From Cytophagaceae bacterium (GTDB taxonomy: Bacteria; Bacteroidota; Bacteroidia; Cytophagales; Cytophagaceae): a stretch of 36,392 nt of DNA. Within the stretch, counting starts at the first letter, position 1, and each line of letters begins with the position of its first letter. This document shows, one piece after another, positions 1 through 7,452 of the stretch. Where the stretch lies: assembly GCA_025455005.1 (NCBI GenBank), contig JALONH010000032.1, positions 1 to 36,392 of the forward strand, in the 5' to 3' direction. The notes beneath the pieces were generated by a model. That model was not told the DNA's origin and ran no database searches. It worked only from the letters and a program-made list of their open reading frames with translations. The translations under genes were made by a program, and so were the position numbers.

Positions 1-1495
1 TACCCCACATAAAACGTAATGAATCTTCTTTCCATGTAAATGAAGTGCCTTCATCGGTATGAAAAACAATAGAGTCCGCCCGGATGGTATCTTTTAAGAA
101 CAAAGACAAGGGTGTTGAGGGGCAAGCAGGGGATGAAGTATACTCCGGAGTACCCATCTCCGGTGCTTTCCAACCCTTACCAAAATAAGTCGCATTATGT
201 AAGTACCATTGATACCAATAAGGTGTTGGCAGATTACTCAATCCGGTGGAAGCATTGATCCACTCTATTTTATCCCAATTCCCTATATCGCAATCCGGAC
301 AGGTATTATTAGGCGATTTAACTTCCAAGGACAAGCGATCCATACTAGTCTCGTGTTGTATAAAAATACGGCCATTGATGTACGGCATCACTTGAGCATT
401 CGTATAGGGATAACCTACAGGTCTTAAAGGAGCTAAAGGATGATCTACCTCGCTCACTTTCAAACCCCATTCGGGCCTAAAATTACTACCATCTTGTAAA
501 CTTTTATAGTCACTCTGATAAAAAAGAGTGTCTCCAAAGTCTAGTGCATTAATATTTGTAGAGTAAAGTTTGTATTCATAATTAATGTATGAATCAGCAT
601 ATCCTGATGTATTTTTATTCGTATATGATATAGCACTATATATTTTTTTTCCATAATTCAAGCCGCCTGTTATTCTATTAAATTGAAAAAAATAATTTGC
701 TCCAATACCGGGTTTTTCATAAAAAATGTCCATAATAATTCCATTGTCATACATATTCATGGACATAGACAAGCCTTGAAGTAGTATATTATCATATTCA
801 GGTATTATATCTCTAAATAAAACATCATGTGACCAAATAACACCGCAAGCATTTACTTTATACACGCGGTAGCGTTCATGCAATAGTGATTTCATAATCA
901 TCCAACTACTAATCCCATCAGTATGTTTTATTAATACACCGGAATTCAACGAATTGAAATAATAAATTTCATCTCCTAAATGAATAGGAATATTACTCTG
1001 GATTATTTTCCCCTTCCCGTTATTTGCTTTAGCGTCTAGGATACTATAGCTTAAATTATAAGTATTTATATAATCAAAAGATGGGTTGTTTTTAAATTTT
1101 ACTAAACAAGTTACCACTATATATCTATCTTGATTATACTCTTCTAAGGGTATGATAAACGCTTGCTGACAATCAAATCCCGGATCAGAAGAAAAAGGAT
1201 GTATATCGCCATTTTCTACAAAATTACCATCGGCATCCCACACCTTTAACCCATTGGTCATAAATCGTAAAGCGCCGGTATTCTTATCTGAAATAGCGAC
1301 AAATGTTCCCGGATAATTAATTAGATCTGTAGAATTTGCTTCTACACTTTTAGATATTGTTGTACTTCTTCCTAGTTCATCATATTGAGTCAATCCAAAA
1401 TATCTTAATTCACCAATCCAAGTGGCTTCCTTTTGGGCTTTTACATCCCAAAGATGAATCAAAAAAAGTAGTATGAGAAATAAATAATTACGCAT
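1..1495 (-). CDS. Secreted protein, N-terminal part (3' end beyond window); possible T9SS cargo
   Basis: An open frame on the minus strand starts at ATG 1495 and runs without a stop to the window edge, giving about 498 residues. It opens with a signal peptide (MRNYLFLILLFLIHLWDVKAQ) and continues as an exported, beta-rich protein with many Tyr, Asn and Asp residues and propeller-like repeats such as LYSTNINALDFGDTLFYQ. A Cys-containing stretch (NNTCPDCDIGN) lies near residues 395-405. The start follows a hairpin by 9 nt. Layout resembles the N-terminal half of large Cytophagales T9SS type B (gliding-motility-associated C-terminal domain) proteins, but the C-terminus that would prove this is missing. 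It lies downstream of and in the same direction as the T9SS protein at 1559-4477, so the two may be co-transcribed. Seen: the open frame and signal peptide. Inferred: T9SS export. No enzymatic motif recognised. Confidence 0.8.
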   Translation of the reverse strand, partial: MRNYLFLILLFLIHLWDVKAQKEATWIGELRYFGLTQYDELGRSTTISKSVEANSTDLINYPGTFVAISDKNTGALRFMTNGLKVWDADGNFVENGDIHPFSSDPGFDCQQAFIIPLEEYNQDRYIVVTCLVKFKNNPSFDYINTYNLSYSILDAKANNGKGKIIQSNIPIHLGDEIYYFNSLNSGVLIKHTDGISSWMIMKSLLHERYRVYKVNACGVIWSHDVLFRDIIPEYDNILLQGLSMSMNMYDNGIIMDIFYEKPGIGANYFFQFNRITGGLNYGKKIYSAISYTNKNTSGYADSYINYEYKLYSTNINALDFGDTLFYQSDYKSLQDGSNFRPEWGLKVSEVDHPLAPLRPVGYPYTNAQVMPYINGRIFIQHETSMDRLSLEVKSPNNTCPDCDIGNWDKIEWINASTGLSNLPTPYWYQWYLHNATYFGKGWKAPEMGTPEYTSSPACPSTPLSLFLKDTIRADSIVFHTDEGTSFTWKEDSLRFMWG

Positions 1496-1504
1496 GAAAC
1501 AAAT

Positions 1505-1532
1505 CAACAGCAAGGTATGAGCCTTGCTGTTG
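1505..1532 (-). terminator. Hairpin, terminator or attenuator between two secreted-protein genes
   Basis: A perfect 11-bp stem (CAACAGCAAGG at 1505-1515 with CCTTGCTGTTG at 1522-1532) encloses a 6-nt loop. It lies 26 nt past the stop of the 1559-4477 gene and 9 nt before the start codon of the 1-1495 gene. The following minus-strand sequence is only modestly T-rich, so termination may be partial. Confidence 0.6.
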
Positions 1533-1558
1533 TATTATTTGACAATTTCGAATGAATC

Positions 1559-4477
1559 TTACTTAATTATCTTTAATGTTTCCGTTTTACCGGAGGTGTA
1601 TTGAAGTGTAACCAAATACACACCGGACGACCATGAAGCAGTCGATACCACAGCACTTGCAAGGCCAATAGCTTCATTGTAGATTTCACTACCGTCTATG
1701 CCGGTAATTTTAATGGTTTCAATGGTTTGTCCATTACCTACTATGTTTACTTCCGCTTGAACAGGGACAGGGTATGCCATCGCTTTATTTTTCAAACCAG
1801 CTTCGTAAGTAGTAGGGATTGGCTTCATATATACAGTACTCTCTTCATACGGATTTACTCGATCCTCTTCTAATCCCGTACTAGCCGTTCTTTGATATTG
1901 AGGCATACAAGCAGGATCATTGGTGATGTAAAATAAATTATATACTCGATTATTTAAGGAGCGATAAAACACATTTGGCTGTGAATATATAATGGAACCT
2001 TGTACTTGATCATAAAACGAAAGAGGCGTAGCTCTTATTACCCCAAAATTACCTGTAGCGGCATAATCCGACTTTCGATAAATCTGATACATATTGCCAT
2101 TATAACCGGCATAATAAATGGTATTTGTGCTTCTATTAATCTCTAATGCCCCCTTAGCACCAGATGCTATACCACTTGGTAACACGTTATCCGTAGTTTC
2201 AATTTGGAATAAACCGGTAAAATTACCTTGATTATCAAATTTAGCGGTGTATAAATCACCATTCGCTACATAATATAGGTTACCATCTGCATCAATTCGC
2301 ATGTCCGTTACGGTGCTTACGTAATCATTGAAAGAGAATCCATTTAACTTTATTTCAGGAGAACCGGTTTGCATTTCTCTATAATATAATCCTCCATCAT
2401 CTTTAAAATAAATGATCCGATTATTTTTAAAATCCATGTCGTAACGAATTCTACCCGGAGTGGCGTCTACGAGTACTTTTAATGAACCTGCATCTATCTG
2501 TAAATTACCCAAATTATCAATGCCCGCTTCTATACTTTGAATATTACGGGAAAACAAATCTCTCCATACTATCTGGAACAGGGAACCACCTATAGCTCTT
2601 ACTTGATACCCATACTCATATTCCACAGGTGAAATCGTATTGAATGAAAATATTGGAACAAATACATTATTATCAATACGACCAGTGTTTAAATCCATTT
2701 TAGCATATTCTAAATTACCTAGTCGATTAATATAAAACAACAAATCATATGATCCTATTCGAACGTATTGTAGGGTATTATCTAATGATTGTTGTATAAC
2801 ATTTATTACACCGGAAGGTTTACTAACCCATTTACCTATAACATTATCAAATTCATAAAAATAAACTTCTTTGCCTAATCCTATTGTATTATGAACGTAA
2901 TAAATTCTGTTCGCATTAGAGGCTTTTGCTAAGTTACTGTACACCTGTGCATCCTGCTGCGGGTTAATATGTCCGCTTAACCAACCACTTACGGTAGGGT
3001 CTCCGGAGGTAACTCCTCCTGTAATATTAATTAAAGCATTATCCGTACTTAAACAACCACTAGCATCCCTCACTTGAACGGTAACAGATTTAGTACCAAA
3101 CGTTCTTCCGTCTAGACTATTATTTATATTAGGAGACGAAGTTTGACTAGTAGCCAACACTCCGTCACTGCTCGTCCACCAATTTAACTGATAAGGGGCT
3201 AACCCTCCGGTTATAGTAGGGATTAGGGTCACATTAGCAGAGCAAGAACTTTGATCCGCTAAACTTACATTAAGAGCGGAACCTGTTTGTAAGGCTAATC
3301 GGATGGTTTGGACACTTCCACAAGGAGTAGTGAAATTTACCAAAATATCCCCACCCGGTCCAAAATCATATAAGTTATCTGATTTAATGTAGAAATATCT
3401 TTGGTCATTTCCTCTATATGTTCTTTGGATGCGGCCTTGCACCGTACTAGTTGATATGGGAGATTTACCTTGGTCTATCCATCCTGGGGGGAGAATGACT
3501 TCATAAGAAGTAGTAGAGGAAATATAAGGTTCAAAACTCACATTAAAACCGTATTGCGCCTCGTTACAACGCACAATATAGGTTCCGGAATTATTAATAT
3601 CAGCCATTTTTAGTTGATTTACTCTTAATTCTGTAGTTGGCTCTGTAACAACAATAGTAGTAGTTGACGTAACAACTGTTCCACAAGGATCTACTATTCT
3701 AAGAGTTATAAGTTTACTTCCTGATGATCTAAATCCATTCACTAAAATGAAATTTCTATTTATAGCTGACAGAGTTCTTGGATCTATATTACCGTCTTGA
3801 ACAGTCCAAGAATAAAATGCTCCAGGAATAGATACTGTCTGAAATTGTAAAGTATTGTTATTGCATCCATTTACCGGAGTTTGAAAGTTTACTTGTATTG
3901 TAGGAGTTCCCACTAAAGATTCTGAAACATTAACATTCAAATTTCCTCCTCTACTGCCGCAAATTCCCTCGAAACCTAGCGAAGTAGCATTGGAACTTAT
4001 ACTAGCTGTTCCAGCTCTTTTGAAATTTACTGAAATATTTTCGGCGCCGTCCCCGCCCGTAAAAATGAAATTAATTAATTGAATGACATTAGCATTAAAT
4101 ACGACTTGTCCGTTCGTTCTCACATTTATACTTCGATTGGAGCCAACCAAGACACCATTAATGGTGGTAGTGGTACTAAATCTTAACTCAATGGCATTAC
4201 CCCTATCATAAAATAAATACGTAAGGCTAGCGCTTGCTGGAATACCTAAGGTAGCTCTCAATTGTTGAATATTGATTCCTGCAGCACTAGTTATGTCAGG
4301 ATCAGAAGAACCCGATACAGCCCAAGAAATGTTTTGGTATCTTTCATAATTGATGGTATAATTTGCTGACCTACCGGAACAAGATAAATTTGGTCCTTGA
4401 ACCCTAAAGGTCCTACATTGTGCTATTGCATTATAACACAGTAACAACATGATTACATTAATAATTATTTTTTTCAT
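1559..4477 (-). CDS. Large secreted Ig-like/beta-propeller protein with T9SS type A sorting domain
   Basis: This 972-residue protein starts with a signal peptide (MKKIIINVIMLLLCYNAIAQ) and ends with a typical T9SS C-terminal domain (about residues 898-972: AYPVPVQAEVNIVG, then ITGIDGSEIYNE, SSGVYLVTLQY and terminal LKIIK). Residues 20-500 are Ig/PKD-like beta modules with Cys pairs; residues 505-870 look like a propeller, with repeated blades such as RIYYVHNTIGLGKEVYFYEF and DADGNLYYVANGDLYTAKFD. It is therefore predicted to be exported through the Sec and type IX systems and released or anchored at the cell surface. No catalytic residues were recognised; adhesion or structural roles are possible. 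Directly upstream of its ATG is a decamer tandem repeat that forms its 5' leader. The next gene downstream (1-1495) is another secreted protein in the same direction. Confidence 0.9.
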   Translation of the reverse strand: MKKIIINVIMLLLCYNAIAQCRTFRVQGPNLSCSGRSANYTINYERYQNISWAVSGSSDPDITSAAGINIQQLRATLGIPASASLTYLFYDRGNAIELRFSTTTTINGVLVGSNRSINVRTNGQVVFNANVIQLINFIFTGGDGAENISVNFKRAGTASISSNATSLGFEGICGSRGGNLNVNVSESLVGTPTIQVNFQTPVNGCNNNTLQFQTVSIPGAFYSWTVQDGNIDPRTLSAINRNFILVNGFRSSGSKLITLRIVDPCGTVVTSTTTIVVTEPTTELRVNQLKMADINNSGTYIVRCNEAQYGFNVSFEPYISSTTSYEVILPPGWIDQGKSPISTSTVQGRIQRTYRGNDQRYFYIKSDNLYDFGPGGDILVNFTTPCGSVQTIRLALQTGSALNVSLADQSSCSANVTLIPTITGGLAPYQLNWWTSSDGVLATSQTSSPNINNSLDGRTFGTKSVTVQVRDASGCLSTDNALINITGGVTSGDPTVSGWLSGHINPQQDAQVYSNLAKASNANRIYYVHNTIGLGKEVYFYEFDNVIGKWVSKPSGVINVIQQSLDNTLQYVRIGSYDLLFYINRLGNLEYAKMDLNTGRIDNNVFVPIFSFNTISPVEYEYGYQVRAIGGSLFQIVWRDLFSRNIQSIEAGIDNLGNLQIDAGSLKVLVDATPGRIRYDMDFKNNRIIYFKDDGGLYYREMQTGSPEIKLNGFSFNDYVSTVTDMRIDADGNLYYVANGDLYTAKFDNQGNFTGLFQIETTDNVLPSGIASGAKGALEINRSTNTIYYAGYNGNMYQIYRKSDYAATGNFGVIRATPLSFYDQVQGSIIYSQPNVFYRSLNNRVYNLFYITNDPACMPQYQRTASTGLEEDRVNPYEESTVYMKPIPTTYEAGLKNKAMAYPVPVQAEVNIVGNGQTIETIKITGIDGSEIYNEAIGLASAVVSTASWSSGVYLVTLQYTSGKTETLKIIK

Positions 4478-4480
4478 AAG

Positions 4481-4528
4481 AATTGAAAAGAATTGAAAAG
4501 AATTGAAAAGAATTGAAAAGAATTGAAA
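4481..4528. repeat. Decamer tandem repeat (AATTGAAAAG), about 4.8 copies
   Basis: Four perfect copies of AATTGAAAAG plus a partial fifth (AATTGAAA) run from 4481 to 4528. The array begins 3 nt upstream of the ATG of the minus-strand T9SS protein (start at 4477), so on that strand it is a pyrimidine-rich leader (CTTTTCAATT repeated) covering the ribosome-binding region. It lies in the divergent gap between this gene and the VWA gene at 4610. Confidence 0.95.
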
Positions 4529-4588
4529 TAATAGTTTTTTGTAAAATTAAATCAAAATATTGAATAAGTAAATAAAACTAAACTTCAT

Positions 4589-4596
4589 TATTTTTG
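4589..4596 (+). promoter_or_regulatory. Bacteroidota-type -7 box TATTTTTG
   Basis: TATTTTTG matches the Bacteroidota TAnnTTTG -7 consensus and lies 13 nt before the VWA gene ATG at 4610. A clear TTTG -33 element at normal spacing was not found. Transcription from here would give a leader of only about 8 nt. Confidence 0.45.
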
Positions 4597-4609
4597 TTTA
4601 TTAGTTACT

Positions 4610-5704
4610 ATGCTCGGCTACAGATTCTCCAAATATATACCAAATAGTAATGAAGTAAAAGGTTTTCCCTCTTTGAGGAAAATTTTTCTTCAATTAATTC
4701 AATACACCAATGGAGATGTAGGAGAGGCACTACAATGGTTAAATGAGTTAGACAAACAATATCAGCTCACTACCGACTCCTACGGTATCGGTGATTTTAT
4801 TGATGATTTAAAACGAGAAGGATATCTAACCGATGACCCCGCCTCCGGAGAAATACAAGTTACCGGTAAGACAGAACAAGCTATTCGGTCCTCTGCCTTA
4901 GAAGAAATTTTTGGCAAACTAAAAAAATCCTCTGCCGGCAATCATACCAGTAGCCGCTCCGGACAAGGAGATGACTTTAACGCAGATACACGGGCTTTTC
5001 AATTTGGCGACAACCTAGACTCTATTGATGTCACTGCTTCTATTCATAATGCTCAAATTAATCATGGCATTGATCAATTTCAATTAACCGACGATGACCT
5101 CTCCATACGAGAAAAAGACCACCTGTCTCAAACCTCAACGGTCTTAATGATTGATATTTCGCACTCCATGATACTGTACGGTGAAGACCGCATTACTCCG
5201 GCTAAAAAAGTAGCCATGGCATTAGCTGAACTTATTCGAATTAAATACCCAAAAGATTCTTTAGATATCATTGTATTCGGAGATGATGCATGGCCGGTCC
5301 AACTCAAAGACTTGCCCTTTTTGCAAGTAGGACCCTATCATACCAATACCTATGCCGGTCTAGAACTCGCTATGGACTTGCTTCGCCGACGTAAGACGAC
5401 GAATAAACAAATCTTTATGATTACAGATGGCAAACCCACCTGCATAAAAGAAAATGGTCGTTACTATAAAAATAGTTTCGGTTTAGATCGGAAAGTAATA
5501 TCTAAAACCATGAACATGGCACATCAATGCCGCCGGTTAAAAATTCCTATTACCACCTTCATGATTGCGAAAGACCCCTACCTACAACAGTTTGTGCGTG
5601 AATTCACAGAAGCCAATCAAGGTAAGGCTTTCTATAGTTCACTAAATGGATTAGGGGAGTACGTGTTTGAAGATTTTGAACGCAATCGAAAAAAAACCTT
5701 TTAA
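4610..5704 (+). CDS. VWA domain protein (CoxE/ChlD-like), partner of MoxR-type ATPase
   Basis: This 364-residue cytoplasmic protein has a C-terminal von Willebrand A domain (about residues 172-355). The metal-ion-dependent adhesion site is intact: D182-I-S-H-S186, a Thr near 246 (HTNTYAGL) and D273 in MITDGKP. Residues 1-100 form a helical, charged N-terminal region and 101-135 a low-complexity linker (KKSSAGNHTSSRSGQGDD). There is no signal peptide or membrane segment, unlike BatA/BatB aerotolerance proteins. VWA proteins of this class pair with MoxR/magnesium-chelatase-type AAA+ ATPases in metal insertion, protein remodelling or complex assembly. The ATPase gene follows after 13 nt, so the two are almost certainly one operon and one machine. 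The client is not identifiable here: no chelatase pathway gene is nearby. Start supported by a -7 box just upstream. Confidence 0.85.
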   Translation: MLGYRFSKYIPNSNEVKGFPSLRKIFLQLIQYTNGDVGEALQWLNELDKQYQLTTDSYGIGDFIDDLKREGYLTDDPASGEIQVTGKTEQAIRSSALEEIFGKLKKSSAGNHTSSRSGQGDDFNADTRAFQFGDNLDSIDVTASIHNAQINHGIDQFQLTDDDLSIREKDHLSQTSTVLMIDISHSMILYGEDRITPAKKVAMALAELIRIKYPKDSLDIIVFGDDAWPVQLKDLPFLQVGPYHTNTYAGLELAMDLLRRRKTTNKQIFMITDGKPTCIKENGRYYKNSFGLDRKVISKTMNMAHQCRRLKIPITTFMIAKDPYLQQFVREFTEANQGKAFYSSLNGLGEYVFEDFERNRKKTF

Positions 5705-5717
5705 ATCAACTTCTTTT

Positions 5718-7226
5718 ATGAAATCCCTGCCAAAAACACTGGGGGCCTTAAGAGCCTCCGGCTATACTTCTAAGACTGTTAAAGAAGAAATGCGCTCTAA
5801 TTTAATTCAGGCGCTACAAAAAGGAATGAATCCCTTTCCCGGTATACAAGGTTATGAGGATACAGTAATTCCCCAATTGCAAACAGCCATCTTGGCACAA
5901 CATAATCTACTTTTCTTAGGTTTACGAGGTCAAGCAAAGACACGTATGGCGCGGTTGATGGTTAATTTATTAGATGAACACATCCCTTATATTGCCGGTA
6001 CGGAACTCAACGATGACCCTTTACAACCAATCAGCAAACAGGGGCGTGATTTAATAGATGAGTATGGTGATAAAACACCCATCGCTTGGCTTCATAGGCA
6101 AGAGCGCTACACAGAAAAACTGGCCACGCCGGATGTTTCGGTATCCGATTTAATAGGTGATATCGATCCTATCAAAGCAGCAACTTTAAAGTTAAGTTAT
6201 GCCGACGAGCGTGTGATTCATTACGGACTCATACCCCGTGCGCACCGGGGTATCTTTGTTATCAATGAATTACCGGACTTACAAGCACGCATTCAAGTAT
6301 CTCTATTCAATATGTTACAGGAAGGAGATATACAAATACGCGGATTTAAAGTTCGACTTCCACTTGATGTAGCCTTTGTATTTACGGCTAATCCGGAAGA
6401 CTATACAAATCGAGGTTCTATCATTACACCCCTGAAAGACCGTATTGAATCCCAAATACTAACACATTATCCAAAAAACGTGCAGTTGTCCAAAGCTATC
6501 ACCGAACAAGAGACTCGATGGGCAAAAGGTCAAGCAGAAAAAGTACAAGTAGACGAATTGATTAAACTACTCATTGAAGAAATCGCTTTTCAAGCTCGTA
6601 AGAGTGAATACATTGATCAGAAAAGTGGTGTATCGGCACGTATGACTATATCGGCAATGGAAAGTTTAATCAGTCATTGCGAACGCAGAGCATTGCTTTC
6701 CGGAGAAACAACGACACAGGCTCGAATATCGGATGTATACGCTGTGCTACCGGCTATTACCGGTAAAGTAGAACTCGTATACGAAGGTGAAGTGGAAGGA
6801 ATAGCCAATGTTGCGTACTATTTAGTAGGCAAAGCCATTCGTTCCGAATTTGATCAGCTATTTCCGAGTCCTGAAAAATTAAAAAAAGAAAAGAAAAAGA
6901 ATGTGTACGATGCCATTATACAATGGTTCAATGCCGGGAACAGTATCGACTTATTACAAGATATGTCCCAATCCACCTATCAGCAAACACTCTTACAAGT
7001 TCCCGGTTTGAAAACATTGGTAGAGCAACATGTGCCCACCCACTCGGATGCTCAACAATTACTAATGATGGAGTTTATATTATTCGGTTTAAGCGAGCAC
7101 TCCCAACTGTCGAAACAAACTCTAGACCGACAAATACAATTTAAAGATTTGTTAGGTTCTATGTTTACTATGGGTGGAGAGGAAGACGACGATACAGAAG
7201 AGGGTTATGGCTTTCATAATAATTAA
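5718..7226 (+). CDS. MoxR/ChlI-type AAA+ ATPase
   Basis: AAA+ ATPase of the magnesium chelatase subunit I/MoxR clade, about 502 residues from ATG 5718. An in-frame ATG at 5667 also exists but lies inside the preceding gene, and the conserved-looking N-terminus begins at MKSLPKTLGALRASGY, so 5718 is preferred. Walker A is GLRGQAKT (residues 68-75), Walker B GIFVINEL (178-185) and the sensor region ANPEDYTNRG (224-233), followed by PLKDRI with the likely arginine finger. A helical lid follows (SARMTISAMESLISHCERR). The C-terminal 130 residues are specific to this subgroup. It is expected to form a hexameric ring that acts with the VWA protein encoded 13 nt upstream. Function beyond ATP-driven remodelling is unknown. 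The gene ends in an acidic tail (GGEEDDDTEEG) and is followed by a strong hairpin terminator. Confidence 0.88.
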   Translation: MKSLPKTLGALRASGYTSKTVKEEMRSNLIQALQKGMNPFPGIQGYEDTVIPQLQTAILAQHNLLFLGLRGQAKTRMARLMVNLLDEHIPYIAGTELNDDPLQPISKQGRDLIDEYGDKTPIAWLHRQERYTEKLATPDVSVSDLIGDIDPIKAATLKLSYADERVIHYGLIPRAHRGIFVINELPDLQARIQVSLFNMLQEGDIQIRGFKVRLPLDVAFVFTANPEDYTNRGSIITPLKDRIESQILTHYPKNVQLSKAITEQETRWAKGQAEKVQVDELIKLLIEEIAFQARKSEYIDQKSGVSARMTISAMESLISHCERRALLSGETTTQARISDVYAVLPAITGKVELVYEGEVEGIANVAYYLVGKAIRSEFDQLFPSPEKLKKEKKKNVYDAIIQWFNAGNSIDLLQDMSQSTYQQTLLQVPGLKTLVEQHVPTHSDAQQLLMMEFILFGLSEHSQLSKQTLDRQIQFKDLLGSMFTMGGEEDDDTEEGYGFHNN

Positions 7227-7322
7227 AAAGTAGGTATAGATATTTGAATCACTTCCTTAAAATCTATCCGATTATTAGCTTATTGGTGAAAGAGTATTAT
7301 TTATAAACCATATTCCTTAATT

Positions 7323-7368
7323 AAAACTGAAAAACTCGTTGGAGCTCACCAACGAGTTTTTCAGTTTT
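7323..7368. terminator. Strong bidirectional-type hairpin terminator
   Basis: A perfect 20-bp stem (7323-7342 with 7349-7368) has a 6-nt loop AGCTCA. The GC-rich core ACTCGTTGG/CCAACGAGT is flanked by A-tracts on one side and T-tracts on the other, the usual form of a terminator working in both directions. It closes the VWA-ATPase operon and insulates the TonB receptor promoter. Confidence 0.85.
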
Positions 7369-7424
7369 AGACCTAATTTTAGACGGTTCAGTTGGGTATG
7401 AGATTTTTCAAGCATTTTGGCTAT

Positions 7425-7432
7425 TACTTTTG
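7425..7432 (+). promoter_or_regulatory. -7 box TACTTTTG for TonB receptor operon
   Basis: TACTTTTG is a perfect TAnnTTTG match 20 nt before ATG 7453. It lies downstream of an alternative in-frame ATG at 7417, so it supports 7453 as the true start. The -33 element is unclear. Confidence 0.5.
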
Positions 7433-7452
7433 TTTCACTAAACATTTCTTTT

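Noticed and set aside
209-427. Plus-strand ORF opposite the partial secreted protein
   Set aside because: It is antisense to a longer continuous frame with a signal peptide and has no recognisable features.
7417-7452. Earlier ATG 7417 as TonB receptor start
   Set aside because: It lies upstream of the perfect -7 box at 7425-7432 and would put 12 extra residues before a good signal peptide.
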